64,000 bases of DNA from Shewanella psychrophila (GCF_002005305.1 NZ_CP014782.1:1612001-1676000); one strand, 5' to 3'. Counted from the stretch's first letter, positions 25,890 through 35,745 are shown. The notes: generated from the sequence alone by a model not told the origin. A program made the numbers and translations.

Positions 25890-26108
25890 CTACACGACCC
25901 CGCTTCCCCTGTTGCCCCCGACAAACCCCCTAATCGCCCACTCGACACGAGAGAGTGAGTGAGGATTAAGCTTGTCTTGTTTGCTTAATTTTGGATTCTT
26001 GGTTTGCGATTGAGAACAAAGACGAGTATCTGAATGGAAATGCCCCCCACGCTTATAGCTAACTAACACGTTCTGCTCGCCTTGACGCACTTTTTTTATA
26101 TCGGACAT
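25890..26108 (-). CDS. Small hypothetical protein at the head of the eCIS locus
   Basis: A 72-residue basic protein opening MSDIKKVRQGEQNVLVSYKR, with no membrane segment and a Gly-rich end. GAGG lies six bases before the ATG, which supports translation. It is the first gene on the eCIS strand, before the truncated tube copy. I do not recognise it. Confidence 0.45.
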   Translation of the reverse strand: MSDIKKVRQGEQNVLVSYKRGGHFHSDTRLCSQSQTKNPKLSKQDKLNPHSLSRVEWAIRGFVGGNRGSGVV

Positions 26109-27498
26109 ACAACCTCATGTGTAAATTCATTTAAAAATAAGCACAACAAACAAGTGTGCTTATCATTTAAAAAAATTCGTACTAAGCAAACAATGGCCAC
26201 TTAGTGCCATAGCTTGCTTAGATTTCTTGCCGTTATTACTGCACAGCAAGATCACAGGTTCTAGTCTGGTAAAGAACGCGGCACTACTTGGCCTGCTACA
26301 TTTTTATAAAAGTAGCCAAAAAATAACTCTAATGACGCTAGCTAAACTGAACTGATAATGGCAATTAACCTCTTGAACTTGGTCACGATGCACAATAAAA
26401 ACTGACATCAACACACCAACAACAATTACCAGTAAAGAACTAAGAAACACTAGATGCGAGAATTATAATGCTAAACGGTAATTTAGCAACCCCTTTTATT
26501 GAAAAAATAAAAAACACTCAAGAATGACTAGTAGTCAAAATAGCGAACCAAACACAAATAACAATAAAAACCAACAAGTTGAAACAACCATCGAGCGACA
26601 TAAGTAAAGTGATAAATTTATTTACCCATGATTACTTGGTAAAATTAATCTCCTAATATCCCTCTAGGCCACCATTAAAATATGCACAAAAAATAACGTA
26701 ATGAAAGGGCGAAACGACAAAAGATAACAACAACGCACTGAATTAACGAGACTTAATTTAGTTTTACATCCCTAATCTCACTATTCAAGTTAACGACGTT
26801 CGCGTGAATAATGTCCCTCTATCAATCACTAGAGCAATCACTAAAACAACCCAAATTAAGAAATAAACCGCTAAAGAGAGATAAACCGCTAAGAAAAGCA
26901 TTCAAATAATAAATACAAAAGGATGAAACTAAGTACTAGAAGGTTCTGCTACATCTTTAATCTTCAGAAGTACTCTTCGTACAGACCAGAGAAAATAAAG
27001 CTAAAAGTCTGGGCTCGGGAAGCTCGTAGACCGAATATCAGCTCTGCGGGTGTGAGAAGCCTTGCCAAAGTAGTGATGATTAAAAGTACACCGCGAAGCC
27101 GTTAACAGGTAGGCAAGTTAATGACACACCTAGAGCTAGTCAGCTGTCAGCTCCCTAGGCATATCTATAAAAGAGCTAACCGGGAGCATATAGGTATACA
27201 AGTAACCTTTATGGACTAATGATCGCTGGACTTATTTGGCCGTAAGGTCATGTGTCTGCCATGTTATTTTCACCTGTCAGCCACTAAGGTATCAAGTGGC
27301 TGATACACTTGAGGTTAAATTTCAACCAAACGACATCTAGATCTCATATAAAGGGTTAAACCCTTACTCTAAATCACATTTTTGAAACTTATCCAGCATA
27401 TAATCCCCTTCACGCCTTCAGTGATATCACAAGAAGTATCACCTTGGTCACATGGGACAAATCTCATTTAGTGAGTCTGTCTCGGGGTCTTAAATAAA
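26109..27498. other. Long AT-rich intergenic region upstream of the eCIS locus
   Basis: 1.39 kb with no supported gene. It should carry the promoter of the eCIS locus (leftward) and of the nucleotidase (rightward). A 9-bp hairpin (TCAGCCACT and complement) lies at 27277-27303. Base composition is much more AT-rich than the eCIS genes. No recognisable RNA gene was seen. Confidence 0.5.
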
Positions 27499-29460
27499 AT
27501 GAGAATGATGGATATGTTTAATAAAAAAACGTTAGCAGTGGTTATCGCATCGACACTTGGATTAGCCGCTTGTAGTAACTCAGATGATGACATGATCACT
27601 TCCGCGCAGGTTGATCTTCGCATCCTAGAAACAAGCGACCTTCACACCAATATCATGGACTTTAACTACTACAGTGGTCAGGAAGACAAGACCATTGGAC
27701 TCGCCCGAACAGCCTCGCTTATTACAGCTGCAGGAAATGAGAGCGAAAATTTCGTGCTCGTCGATAACGGTGACCTTCTTCAAGGTAGCCCTATGGGTGA
27801 TTATGTTGCCGACCAGTTTAAGAAAGACTTAGGCATTGCTGCAGGTGAAACACACCCAGCCTATAAGGCGATGAATACATTAGATTACGTCGTTGGTAAT
27901 ATCGGTAATCACGAGTTTAACTACGGCCTAGACTTCTTAGAGCAAGCCATCTCAGGCGCCAACTTCCCCTATATTAATGCCAACATTTATTGTGACGCAT
28001 ATGATTGCTGGAACGAGCTGCAACGCGGCGATAACCTATTTACCCCATACCTTATTCAAGAGAAAGAGGTTGTCGATATCAATGGCAACAAACATACCAT
28101 CAAGATAGGTTACATAGGTTTTGTACCACCTCAAGTATTACAGTGGGATAAGCAACATCTTGAAGGCAAAGTCAGAGCCGATGACATCATAAAAACCGCA
28201 GAGAAATTTGTTCCTCAGATGAAAGCTGAAGGCGCAGATGTGATTATCGCCATTCCACACTCTGGCATAGGCTCTCCTGAAAACCCAGGCGAAATCGAAG
28301 CAGAAAATGCCACCTACGCATTAAGTCTGGTTGATGGAATCGACGCCATCGTGTTCGGCCACAGCCATTCAGTCTTCCCCAGCGAAAATTTTGGCGGTAT
28401 CGAGAATATCGATATCGACAAAGGAACCATCAACGGTGTTGCAGCGGTAATGCCCGGACGTTGGGGCGATAACTTAGGCGTTATCGATCTAAAACTTGAG
28501 CTTAAAGAAGGCAAGTGGTCAGTGATGGGCTCTCAGTCTGAAGCCAGACCGATTGCCTGGACCGATGACAATGGCGACAATGCCTACGTTGAAGCCGATC
28601 AATCTATCCGTGATGCGGTTGAACAGGAGCATCTAGGTACACTGGAGTTTGTTGACCAACCTATCGGTGTTGGCTCGGCGAACATGTATAGCTTCCTGAC
28701 CTTAGTACAAGATGATCCGAGTGTTCAGATAGTCTCAGATGCGCAGCTCAATAAGGTTAAGCAGCAGATAGCGAGTATCCCGGCATTGAAAGACATTCCA
28801 GTGCTTTCCGCTGCGGCGCCATTTAAAGCCGGCGGACGCCATGAGGTCCCAAGTGATGCCGATCAGTACGTGCAAGTCGATAAAGGCGAGCTAACCTACA
28901 AGAACGCCGCCGACCTTTACCTTTATCCAAATACTATGGTTGCGGTAAAACTTAATGGTGCCGAGCTAAAAGACTGGTTAGAGTGTAGTGCCAATCAATT
29001 CAATCAGATTGATATCAGCTCTACAGCGCCGCAAAACCTGATCAACTGGGATACCCACAGAACCTATAATTTCGATGTGATTGATGGCGTGACTTATCAA
29101 ATTGATGTGTCTGAGCCATCAAAATTTGATAATGACTGTGCCGTTATCGAAGGCAATGAAACGGCAGAACGCATCACAGGTCTTAGCTTTGAAGATGAAC
29201 AAGGCCTTGTTCATACCGGCGAAGAACTAGCCGCGATGGAATTTATTGTCGCCACCAATAACTACCGTGCTTTCGGTGGTAAGTTTGCTGGAACCGGTCC
29301 TGACCATGTGGTACTAGAACTGCCTGATGAAAACCGGGATGTGCTGGCTCAGTACATTACCGCTCAAACTGCAGAGCATGGGGTGGTCAAGACAGAAGCC
29401 GACCATAACTGGAGCTTTAAGACGCTTGATACCGCTACAGCATTAGATGTTCGTTTCTAG
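27499..29460 (+). CDS. cpdB: CpdB-like 2',3'-cyclic nucleotide phosphodiesterase / 3'-nucleotidase lipoprotein, early stop
   Basis: A 653-residue product with a lipoprotein signal (LGLAAC, Cys near residue 25), so it is anchored in the cell envelope. The metallophosphatase domain shows SDLHTN, DNGDLLQG, GNHEFNYG, IPHSG and GHSHSVFP, the metal-binding motifs of the 5'-nucleotidase family. The C-terminal nucleotidase domain spans residues about 360-650. A TAG ends it at 29458-29460, but the same frame stays open for 43 more codons to a TAA at 29592 and encodes the usual family ending (DELGFAVYQIDLT). The protein is thus slightly truncated. The start among three close ATGs is uncertain. Confidence 0.85.
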   Translation: MRMMDMFNKKTLAVVIASTLGLAACSNSDDDMITSAQVDLRILETSDLHTNIMDFNYYSGQEDKTIGLARTASLITAAGNESENFVLVDNGDLLQGSPMGDYVADQFKKDLGIAAGETHPAYKAMNTLDYVVGNIGNHEFNYGLDFLEQAISGANFPYINANIYCDAYDCWNELQRGDNLFTPYLIQEKEVVDINGNKHTIKIGYIGFVPPQVLQWDKQHLEGKVRADDIIKTAEKFVPQMKAEGADVIIAIPHSGIGSPENPGEIEAENATYALSLVDGIDAIVFGHSHSVFPSENFGGIENIDIDKGTINGVAAVMPGRWGDNLGVIDLKLELKEGKWSVMGSQSEARPIAWTDDNGDNAYVEADQSIRDAVEQEHLGTLEFVDQPIGVGSANMYSFLTLVQDDPSVQIVSDAQLNKVKQQIASIPALKDIPVLSAAAPFKAGGRHEVPSDADQYVQVDKGELTYKNAADLYLYPNTMVAVKLNGAELKDWLECSANQFNQIDISSTAPQNLINWDTHRTYNFDVIDGVTYQIDVSEPSKFDNDCAVIEGNETAERITGLSFEDEQGLVHTGEELAAMEFIVATNNYRAFGGKFAGTGPDHVVLELPDENRDVLAQYITAQTAEHGVVKTEADHNWSFKTLDTATALDVRF

Positions 29461-29592
29461 ACTCAAGACACGGAGAAAGCAGCGACTTTCATCAATGAAA
29501 CTAAACAGCGCACTATGACAAAAGTAGATGTCGATGAACTTGGTTTCGCGGTTTATCAAATTGATTTAACATCAGATCCTGTCGCTAAGTAA
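29461..29592 (+). pseudogene. Cut-off C-terminal end of the cpdB-like gene
   Basis: In-frame continuation beyond the TAG, reading TQDTEKAATFINETKQ and ending TSDPVAK. This matches the last part of CpdB family proteins. It is either untranslated or reached by stop-codon readthrough. Confidence 0.75.
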
Positions 29593-29629
29593 TTTCTATA
29601 ATTGACAGTAAAGGCTCCCTAAGGTTAAT

Positions 29630-29660
29630 GCTGGTAAGTTAAGCTTACTGGCATTTTTTA
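29630..29660 (+). terminator. Probable rho-independent terminator after the cpdB-like gene
   Basis: GCTGGTAAG pairs with CTTACTGGC (two G-T pairs) around a short loop and is followed by ATTTTTTAA. Confidence 0.7.
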
Positions 29661-29795
29661 ATTCTGGCATACCTCTCTGGCTACGCTTGACCGTTCTAGA
29701 AAAAGACCGCGTTCGCCGGGGCTATAAAATCAGGCTTTCCGCCATGTCATAGAACTATTTAAACTGACGAGGTACTCCAGCTGAAATGATTCAGG

Positions 29796-30131
29796 TCAAG
29801 TCCAACCGGACACCTTACTTTGTAATTTTTCAAAGCTGATAGGTGTTAAATCCCCGAGCATAGTATGCAGCCATGAGTGGTCGTAATACCGGATATATTC
29901 TTCAACATCTAGCTTTATCAATTCTCGTGTTAAATGAACCAATTTTAACAGCCATTCATGCTTCAAACTTTCAAAGAAACGTTCAACAACAGCGTTACCC
30001 AAACAGGCTCCTACACAACTTATAGAAGCAACTATCGAAGCAACTATCCCATGCTTCCTCAACTGCTTTGAAACTGCTTTGAAACTGCTAACAGGTGTAT
30101 TGTAAGCTTCTGTCACTATGAAACATGACAT
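29796..30131 (-). pseudogene. IS3-family transposase OrfB, C-terminal fragment
   Basis: The last 60 codons encode GNAVVERFFESLKHEWL, then YIRYYDHSWLHTMLGDLTPI, the C-terminal end of IS3-family integrase-type transposases (including the catalytic Glu of the DDE motif). The upstream part is scrambled, with short tandem duplications, and the first two thirds of the gene are absent. It is inactive. Confidence 0.85.
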
Positions 30132-30358
30132 CTCTTGCTAGCTTACGCAGCGTTAGTATCAGTTGTAATTCCCGCTCAACTAAGCTTACGATCATACATT
30201 TTTATATTTTCTCTGCCACCTGTAACTGTTTATATATTATTTAGAAAATAAGTATATTTTTTGATGTTAAGCTGTAAAACCCTCAATAATAGATTCTACC
30301 TAATACCTTTTTAAAACTATCAAATTTTTTTGTAACCTAACTAAGAGTGAAGACAAAA
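30132..30358. promoter_or_regulatory. AT-rich upstream region of the secreted protease
   Basis: About 220 bases, strongly AT-rich, between the IS3 remnant and the protease gene. It should hold the promoter. No specific operator could be identified. Confidence 0.3.
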
Positions 30359-31267
30359 ATGAAAAAACTTCTATTCCTACTCTCTACTTGCTCGATAACT
30401 TTTTCAGTCATGGCACATCCCACTGATAATTTACTCAATGATAACTTAAATATGATTAGTCATAAAAATAGAATCATAGGAGGTCATATTGCTAATGCAG
30501 CTCTGTATCCTTCCTATGTTTCAATAAGGGTTATAAGGAAGGACACAGATAAAGAAGAGAATGTCTGCGGTGGTGTATTAATTGCGGACAATTGGGTTTT
30601 AACAGCTGCTCATTGTAAATCTGGTTTTGATGCCTCAGGGGACAGCGCTATATTCAAACCTCTAGGTGAAGTAGGAGTTTCACTACGTAATAATGGAAGT
30701 TTTGAGGCAAACATAAAAATTGATGATTTTTTTATTCACCCTAATGATCCGACAATGAAATATGGAGGAGATTGGGATGCCGCATTACTTAAACTTTCCG
30801 ATAAAGCTACAACACATGGGGCTGAAATATCCCCAATTTACCCTACGGAAAAGCCGATTGGTGAAAGTGTAACACTTGTTGGGCTGGGCCTTACTGAAAA
30901 TGGAGATGGCCATCCTGAAACAAAGTTAAGAAAATTCGACACTTTAGTAACGGAAGATGACCATTGTATTTCAGAAGTTGAGGGTAGTGAGGACATATAT
31001 AAACCAGAACATAGCCTATGTATTGGTCAAGAGGGTATTGCCCAACGTAGTGGTATGACTGATTCTGGTGGACCAGCTTATATTCGTAATAGTCAAACCA
31101 ATCAACTAGAAGTCGCTGGTATTGTTCAAGGTGGAGTTCGTATATATGATGATCCTGAACACTGCCACAATAATAGCTGTATTTGGGAATCCGAGGAGTA
31201 TACACGACTGACAATGACGAGCTCTCTAGTAGAGTGGATAGAAGAGACTGTTACTAACAATCAATGA
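30359..31267 (+). CDS. Secreted trypsin-like serine protease (S1 family)
   Basis: About 302 residues with a signal peptide (MKKLLFLLSTCSITFSVMA). The mature enzyme starts near RIIGGHIANAALYPS, the usual S1 activation site. The catalytic triad is visible: His in LTAAHC, Asp in DWDAALLKL and Ser in GMTDSGGPAY. Cys pairs around the active site and near the C-terminus suggest disulphides. It is about 302 residues, a normal length for bacterial S1 proteases without extra domains. A GTG at 30347 could also start translation, but the ATG gives a standard signal peptide. It has no gene partners, and its base composition is more AT-rich than its neighbours. Confidence 0.9.
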   Translation: MKKLLFLLSTCSITFSVMAHPTDNLLNDNLNMISHKNRIIGGHIANAALYPSYVSIRVIRKDTDKEENVCGGVLIADNWVLTAAHCKSGFDASGDSAIFKPLGEVGVSLRNNGSFEANIKIDDFFIHPNDPTMKYGGDWDAALLKLSDKATTHGAEISPIYPTEKPIGESVTLVGLGLTENGDGHPETKLRKFDTLVTEDDHCISEVEGSEDIYKPEHSLCIGQEGIAQRSGMTDSGGPAYIRNSQTNQLEVAGIVQGGVRIYDDPEHCHNNSCIWESEEYTRLTMTSSLVEWIEETVTNNQ

Positions 31268-31368
31268 TGCTTGTGGCTTAATAAAATGATTACGGACTTT
31301 TGAAGTATCAAGAATCAGCTTAAGATATACAGCTATTGCATTTCACACTGCGGACAGTAATCCCGCAA

Positions 31369-31404
31369 CAACTCTTTACAAAACACGCTTTATGTAAAGA
31401 GTTG
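31369..31404 (+). terminator. Inverted repeat, possible terminator of the protease gene
   Basis: CAACTCTTTACA and its perfect complement TGTAAAGAGTTG flank a 12-base loop, followed by CTTTGTT. The T-tract is weak. Confidence 0.45.
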
Positions 31405-31550
31405 CTTTGTTCGGTATAGTCTACATGTGGCTTAACATGGCAATGAGAAATTATGACCAACGGGCGTAATGTGAAATGAAACAAACCTTGCTTACCTAAG
31501 TGGATCTGGCTACTATCTCATTAAAAATTAATCTACTCACACTAGCTAAA

Positions 31551-31931
31551 ATGTTTAAACATAAATTAACAGATACAAAGAGTCGATGGCTTATTTCATT
31601 GATGATGGTATTAAATGTTGGTCTTATCGAAATTCTACTTCTAAAAATGATGCCAGCGGTAGGAATGGCAGGCTTAGCTATATTTCCAGTTATTATTTTC
31701 CCATTAGCTTTGTTGAATTTTTTTATTTGTTTCACAATAAAAATAATGAGACGGAAGCAGTCATTAATTATTCTTTTTTTCATACAATTTATATTTTTAT
31801 TCTTGTTCCATCCTCAAGAAACGGGAAAAAACCCATTGCACATTATAACAAGCTGTATAAATGGTACATATTCCTATGGGACGTGTAACATGAGCTTTTT
31901 TACGAAAAAATTCTGTGATTTTTGCCTATAA
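31551..31931 (+). CDS. Hypothetical membrane protein
   Basis: About 126 residues with three hydrophobic stretches (around LISLMMVLNVGLIEILLL, AGLAIFPVIIFPLALLNFFI and LIILFFIQFIFLFLF). The frame is open from a GTG at 31500, but neither start has a clear ribosome site. Not recognised. It is AT-rich and isolated between a protease gene and an IS30 remnant. Confidence 0.4.
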   Translation: MFKHKLTDTKSRWLISLMMVLNVGLIEILLLKMMPAVGMAGLAIFPVIIFPLALLNFFICFTIKIMRRKQSLIILFFIQFIFLFLFHPQETGKNPLHIITSCINGTYSYGTCNMSFFTKKFCDFCL

Positions 31932-31973
31932 ATTGTAGTAATCGGAGGCAGCCCCCTTGAAATCATCTTTTAT

Positions 31974-32082
31974 TCAACCATAGTCAGGGATAAGCTTCAC
32001 ACTCTTACCAATTAAGATTTCATAAGGATTCAAATACTGTAACAACTTTCTGGGACGAATATTAATTAACAATTGGAGCATT
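31974..32082 (-). pseudogene. IS30-family transposase, C-terminal remnant
   Basis: About 35 codons reading LINIRPRKLLQYLNPYEIL and ending VKLIPDYG. The N-x-R-P-R-K-x-L-x-Y-x-x-P-Y-E pattern is the end of IS30-family transposases. Nothing else of the element is left. Confidence 0.65.
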
Positions 32083-32106
32083 TTCGATTTACTTTCTAAT
32101 TATTTA

Positions 32107-32937
32107 CTATCGCCAGATTTCAGTCACCTTAGGATCTAAATAGCAGGAAAAGAGTTTAGGCATGGCAATCAGCAAGGCCGTTAAGCTAAAGAGGTATCGA
32201 ATGAGAACCATATCGATCACCATAGCAAACATACCTAAGCTGATGAATATCGCCAGAACCGGAAGTGCCGCCTTAAATCTGGTTCGTTCGTTCCTGTGGT
32301 ATTCTAACTCTTCAGGCAATAACAGCTGAACCAGCTCCAATGCATGGGCTTTAACCGTCTGGTTGATGAATACGACTCTATGACGCTGACCTTTGTGCTT
32401 AACATAGAAAATATCTGAATTGTGATCACTCACCAATTCAGATATCTCATCGAAGGGAATACGCCGCACTTTTTTGGGGTCGGCTAGTGCAATAAGTTCA
32501 TCTACTGATGCACTATGTTGATATTCAATTTGTAGCCGTTTAGCAACTCGGCGTTCAAATTCAAAAAAAACCAACTCATCTGCTTGTATTAACACTAAGT
32601 ATTTATCATCAACATCTAACCAGGAACTTTGTGTATAAAACCCTTCAGGTAGGCTTCCTTGAGAGACTCTGACACACAGATGCTTTAACACAAAATAGGC
32701 TATTACGCTGACAAATGCGCTGAATAACACGGCATTTAAAAAGTGCTCTAGTACTCCTTCTGCTGCCGAATAACTATCTACAAATGCAGCTTGATCTAAC
32801 TGTTTCCACAGATAGGAGTCAGGGTCAAAGTATTCCACAAATAATACCGACCAGAAGGTAGTAAAAATGAATATGGCGAAGGTGACAGACCAAATAACAT
32901 ATTGGCTTTTCTGGCTTGGGGATCGGTATTTTATCAT
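32107..32937 (-). CDS. Hypothetical inner-membrane protein with two pairs of membrane helices
   Basis: About 276 residues from the ATG at 32937, which has AGGGAAG five bases upstream; the frame is open to 32988. Hydrophobic segments lie near residues 14-34, 68-90 and, at the C-terminus, two close together (LPVLAIFISLGMFAMVIDMV, YLFSLTALLIAM). Between them is a soluble domain of about 120 residues (IPFDEISELVSDHNSDIFYV) that resembles the PH-like domains of bacterial membrane proteins in pattern only. Function unknown. Confidence 0.6.
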   Translation of the reverse strand: MIKYRSPSQKSQYVIWSVTFAIFIFTTFWSVLFVEYFDPDSYLWKQLDQAAFVDSYSAAEGVLEHFLNAVLFSAFVSVIAYFVLKHLCVRVSQGSLPEGFYTQSSWLDVDDKYLVLIQADELVFFEFERRVAKRLQIEYQHSASVDELIALADPKKVRRIPFDEISELVSDHNSDIFYVKHKGQRHRVVFINQTVKAHALELVQLLLPEELEYHRNERTRFKAALPVLAIFISLGMFAMVIDMVLIRYLFSLTALLIAMPKLFSCYLDPKVTEIWR

Positions 32938-33142
32938 GCTACTTCCCTGTATATGACTGCGTGAGCTTTCCGATGCAAGATCCATCAACTTAGCTCATAG
33001 AATGCTGTCAGCTTTGATCATTCACCGCTCCCATCCTGGAACGTAAACTTACAACTGATCAATTACCCGTCACTAAAACTATAGCAGTAAAAACCAGTAA
33101 TTCTCATTAATGCGAACTTTTCCACTTATTCATACTTAAGGT

Positions 33143-33460
33143 TTAGATTATCGAATATATTTTCTCTTTCGCCTCTTTGAGCCCAACATCAGGAATAAAT
33201 TGTTCACTTATCGTCATGATAGAAAACAAGTTATTCCTGAGTTTTTCTTTATCTAAGGGCTTAGCCAACTCCCCATCAACATCCCCAGTGCTCAGGGACG
33301 TTTGTAACAGGTGCAGCGCCATATCAGCGAGTAAAAGTCTCTGTTTATTAAGCCATGCTTCATCCCCCTGCACTGCAGGATTATCAAGATAAGCTTGTTC
33401 AACAAGACTGTGCATTTTCCAACTTTGGGCAATAAGCTCGTCTCTATCAAGGTCTGTCAT
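33143..33460 (-). CDS. Hypothetical helical protein
   Basis: A 105-residue, probably all-helical soluble protein (LIAQSWKMHSLVEQAYLDNP, LLLADMALHLLQTSL). GAAAGGTAA precedes the ATG. Not recognised. It lies 22 bases after the GFA-family gene on the same strand, so the two may be co-transcribed. Confidence 0.6.
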   Translation of the reverse strand: MTDLDRDELIAQSWKMHSLVEQAYLDNPAVQGDEAWLNKQRLLLADMALHLLQTSLSTGDVDGELAKPLDKEKLRNNLFSIMTISEQFIPDVGLKEAKEKIYSII

Positions 33461-33482
33461 TTACCTTTCAAGTCCCCTTTTA

Positions 33483-33890
33483 TCATTTTCGTCCAGGCTC
33501 GAAACTATCGTACCTAGGTAACTCAGCGTCTAGCAGTTCCCAATTCGCTTTCGATGATACAAAGTTATGGGAAATGGGCCGCTCTAAAATATCCGAATCG
33601 AGAATTCCCAAACGTAGCCTAATTCGACTCTTATCATCGCTATTAGAGCTAAACACAGGAGAGCCACACTGCTTGCAAAAATGACGCGTTCGACCAGGTT
33701 TAAAACTAAATTGACTCAATTTATCCAGACCCCTAATTATGCTGAAATCGGCACTATTGACGAAACCATTAGTGGCATAGGCCGTGCCGCTGTTTTTACG
33801 ACACAAGGAGCAATGGCAATGAATAATGTCTGAGATGTCACCTTCAACTGTCACTTCAACTTCGCCACATAGGCATTTTCCCTGATACAT
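33483..33890 (-). CDS. GFA-family (glutathione-dependent formaldehyde-activating enzyme-like) zinc protein
   Basis: A 135-residue protein with the family's zinc-binding cysteines: GKCLCGEVEV, HCHCSLCRKNSG and HFCKQCGSPVF. Members bind structural and catalytic zinc; only a few have been tested as glutathione-formaldehyde enzymes, so the substrate is not known. AAAGGAGAG is close upstream. It is of normal family length. Confidence 0.88.
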   Translation of the reverse strand: MYQGKCLCGEVEVTVEGDISDIIHCHCSLCRKNSGTAYATNGFVNSADFSIIRGLDKLSQFSFKPGRTRHFCKQCGSPVFSSNSDDKSRIRLRLGILDSDILERPISHNFVSSKANWELLDAELPRYDSFEPGRK

Positions 33891-33950
33891 TCTCTCTCCT
33901 TTTCTTTTCGAACTATTGTAAAATGTAAAATTAAGTCACTAATATTGATT

Positions 33951-34880
33951 TCAGTCCAGATATAGCTCGCCTTTACTCACCAGCACACTATTACCACCGA
34001 TCCAGGTATCACTAACCCGGCCAGTTTGCTTTAGCGCCCGGGCTTTAAGCATACTAGGACGATCCATCTCAACGCCTTGCGCTATGGTCCATTCCAACAT
34101 ACCGTCCTGTAAATGTGAATGATGCGCTAGCAATCCGGCTAATGCACAGTTGGCACTACCGGTAGCCGGATCTTCCGGTACACCATCGAAAGGGGCAAAC
34201 ATCCGAGCCTGAATATCAAACAGTTTCTCTCCTTTTGACGCTTCATCTCGTTTTACATAGAGATGGATATCAGGGGTCACACCTAGGGCTTGTATCTTCT
34301 CGAAAGCGTCCAGCTTAGTTCTCGCCCTTGATAACGCATCTAAGCTCATCAGCTCAACCATGAGAAATGGCAACCCCACCGAGGCCACAATGGGCTGATG
34401 GGTGCTAAGGCAGATATCATCACTATTGAGCGACAACGCCTCGGCAACGAGAGGTGCATGGATACTCAGTCCCAAGGAAAGCATCTCTGGCGCATTAAGT
34501 TCACAGAAAATACCGCCATCGGTACTTTCTGTTATGGAAATGGGCACTAGCCCAGCTTTCTCTTCGAAGATGATAGTTTGCAATACTTGTTTTCTATCTT
34601 GGGAAATGAGCTGACCCGTTTTAGCCAATAAAAATGCGGTGCCCACATTTGGATGTCCAGCAAAAGGGACTTCAATAGACGGAGTAAAAATTCGCACCTT
34701 TCTGGTGTTTCCATGCTCGGCTGGAAACACGAAGGTGCTCTCAGGAAAATTAAACTCACGGGCTATTTGCTGCATCTGCTTAGGGGTTAATCCTTGTGCA
34801 TCCGGCAGTACGGCTAATTGGTTGCCACCAAATCGCTTATCAGTAAACACATCACAAATATAATAGGAATAAGACTTCAT
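33951..34880 (-). CDS. PhzF-family isomerase-like protein
   Basis: A 309-residue protein of the PhzF/diaminopimelate-epimerase fold. It shows VFTDKRFGGNQLAVL near the start, the conserved Glu in FNFPESTFVF, then FTPSIEVPFAGHPNVGTAFL and GVPEDPATGSANCALAGLL. The two half-domains and the Glu are as in PhzF, but no phenazine genes are near, so it is one of the many PhzF homologues of unknown substrate. It stands alone on the minus strand. Confidence 0.9.
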   Translation of the reverse strand: MKSYSYYICDVFTDKRFGGNQLAVLPDAQGLTPKQMQQIAREFNFPESTFVFPAEHGNTRKVRIFTPSIEVPFAGHPNVGTAFLLAKTGQLISQDRKQVLQTIIFEEKAGLVPISITESTDGGIFCELNAPEMLSLGLSIHAPLVAEALSLNSDDICLSTHQPIVASVGLPFLMVELMSLDALSRARTKLDAFEKIQALGVTPDIHLYVKRDEASKGEKLFDIQARMFAPFDGVPEDPATGSANCALAGLLAHHSHLQDGMLEWTIAQGVEMDRPSMLKARALKQTGRVSDTWIGGNSVLVSKGELYLD

Positions 34881-35052
34881 CGATTAGTTTCCATTTTATG
34901 GTTTAATACCAATTGGTTTAACTTTACGTATAACATTCAATGAACACCTGTCATGTAGGCACGATTTGAGTGATCACTTCAGTTTTAACAGAGTTCGCGA
35001 TAAAGCACTGTTCATGGGACTCTTGCAAAATATTCAGGCATGCTATCCCTCT

Positions 35053-35550
35053 TTATTTAACCAGATAGAGGCAATCATCCAAGCCAATAGGCTCTGGATA
35101 TTGAGCTTCTACGAAGCCAAGATGTAGATAAAGGTTTAATGCGGGTAAGTTATGGCTTAAGACAAACAAGGATAAGTTGCCAGGTCTATTTTCTATCCCT
35201 AAATGTTGATAGCCAGACTCACTCAACAAGGCGATTAAAACATGGCTGACCTTTTGATTTACAAACCTTCCTGACAAGCATTTTTTACCACGAAAAGCAG
35301 GCGCGATAACCAACCGGCCCAGATGACACTTATCATTGCGGCGGTAACACTGGCCAAACCCGGCTAACTCCCCCTCATTGGTGATTAGAGAATATGAGAT
35401 TAAATCATCTAACTTCAGATCTTCGGTAAAGCTTGTGTCAGTGAAAGGGTACCTAAAATTGGGCCCAGCCCAATTTTTAAGAGCTGCCTCATGGCTAAAC
35501 CAGGTCATCAACTGCTGTACCTGGTATCTGTCAACACTGAAAAGCTTCAT
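35053..35550 (-). CDS. GNAT-family N-acetyltransferase
   Basis: About 165 residues from the ATG at 35550 (AAAGGAATT upstream). The acetyl-CoA loop region reads CHLGRLVIAPAFRGKKC and the C-terminus LSLFVLSHNLPALNLYLHLG, the usual GNAT motif A and B layout. Substrate unknown. It is separated from the PhzF gene by about 170 bases and is probably transcribed alone. Confidence 0.85.
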   Translation of the reverse strand: MKLFSVDRYQVQQLMTWFSHEAALKNWAGPNFRYPFTDTSFTEDLKLDDLISYSLITNEGELAGFGQCYRRNDKCHLGRLVIAPAFRGKKCLSGRFVNQKVSHVLIALLSESGYQHLGIENRPGNLSLFVLSHNLPALNLYLHLGFVEAQYPEPIGLDDCLYLVK

Positions 35551-35745
35551 CTTTAATTCCTTTGAGCTATTTGTGCATCTCAAGTTAATGCCAAAACATA
35601 AATCTCTGACACAAATGTGTTTGCGAAACTAAGCTTCCAAGATACAGTATTCTCTCATGGCTAAGTAAGCAATTTCTCCGTTTACATTTCATTTATCTAT
35701 GAATTAGTTGTAACTAAATACTCTGTTTATTTAAGGTTTATATCT

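Noticed and set aside
4917..26108. Type VI secretion system or contractile prophage
   Set aside because: There are no TssJ/L/M membrane-complex genes, no ClpV, no capsid, portal, terminase or head genes. DUF4255, DUF5908, the tape measure and AAA+ ATPase fit eCIS only.
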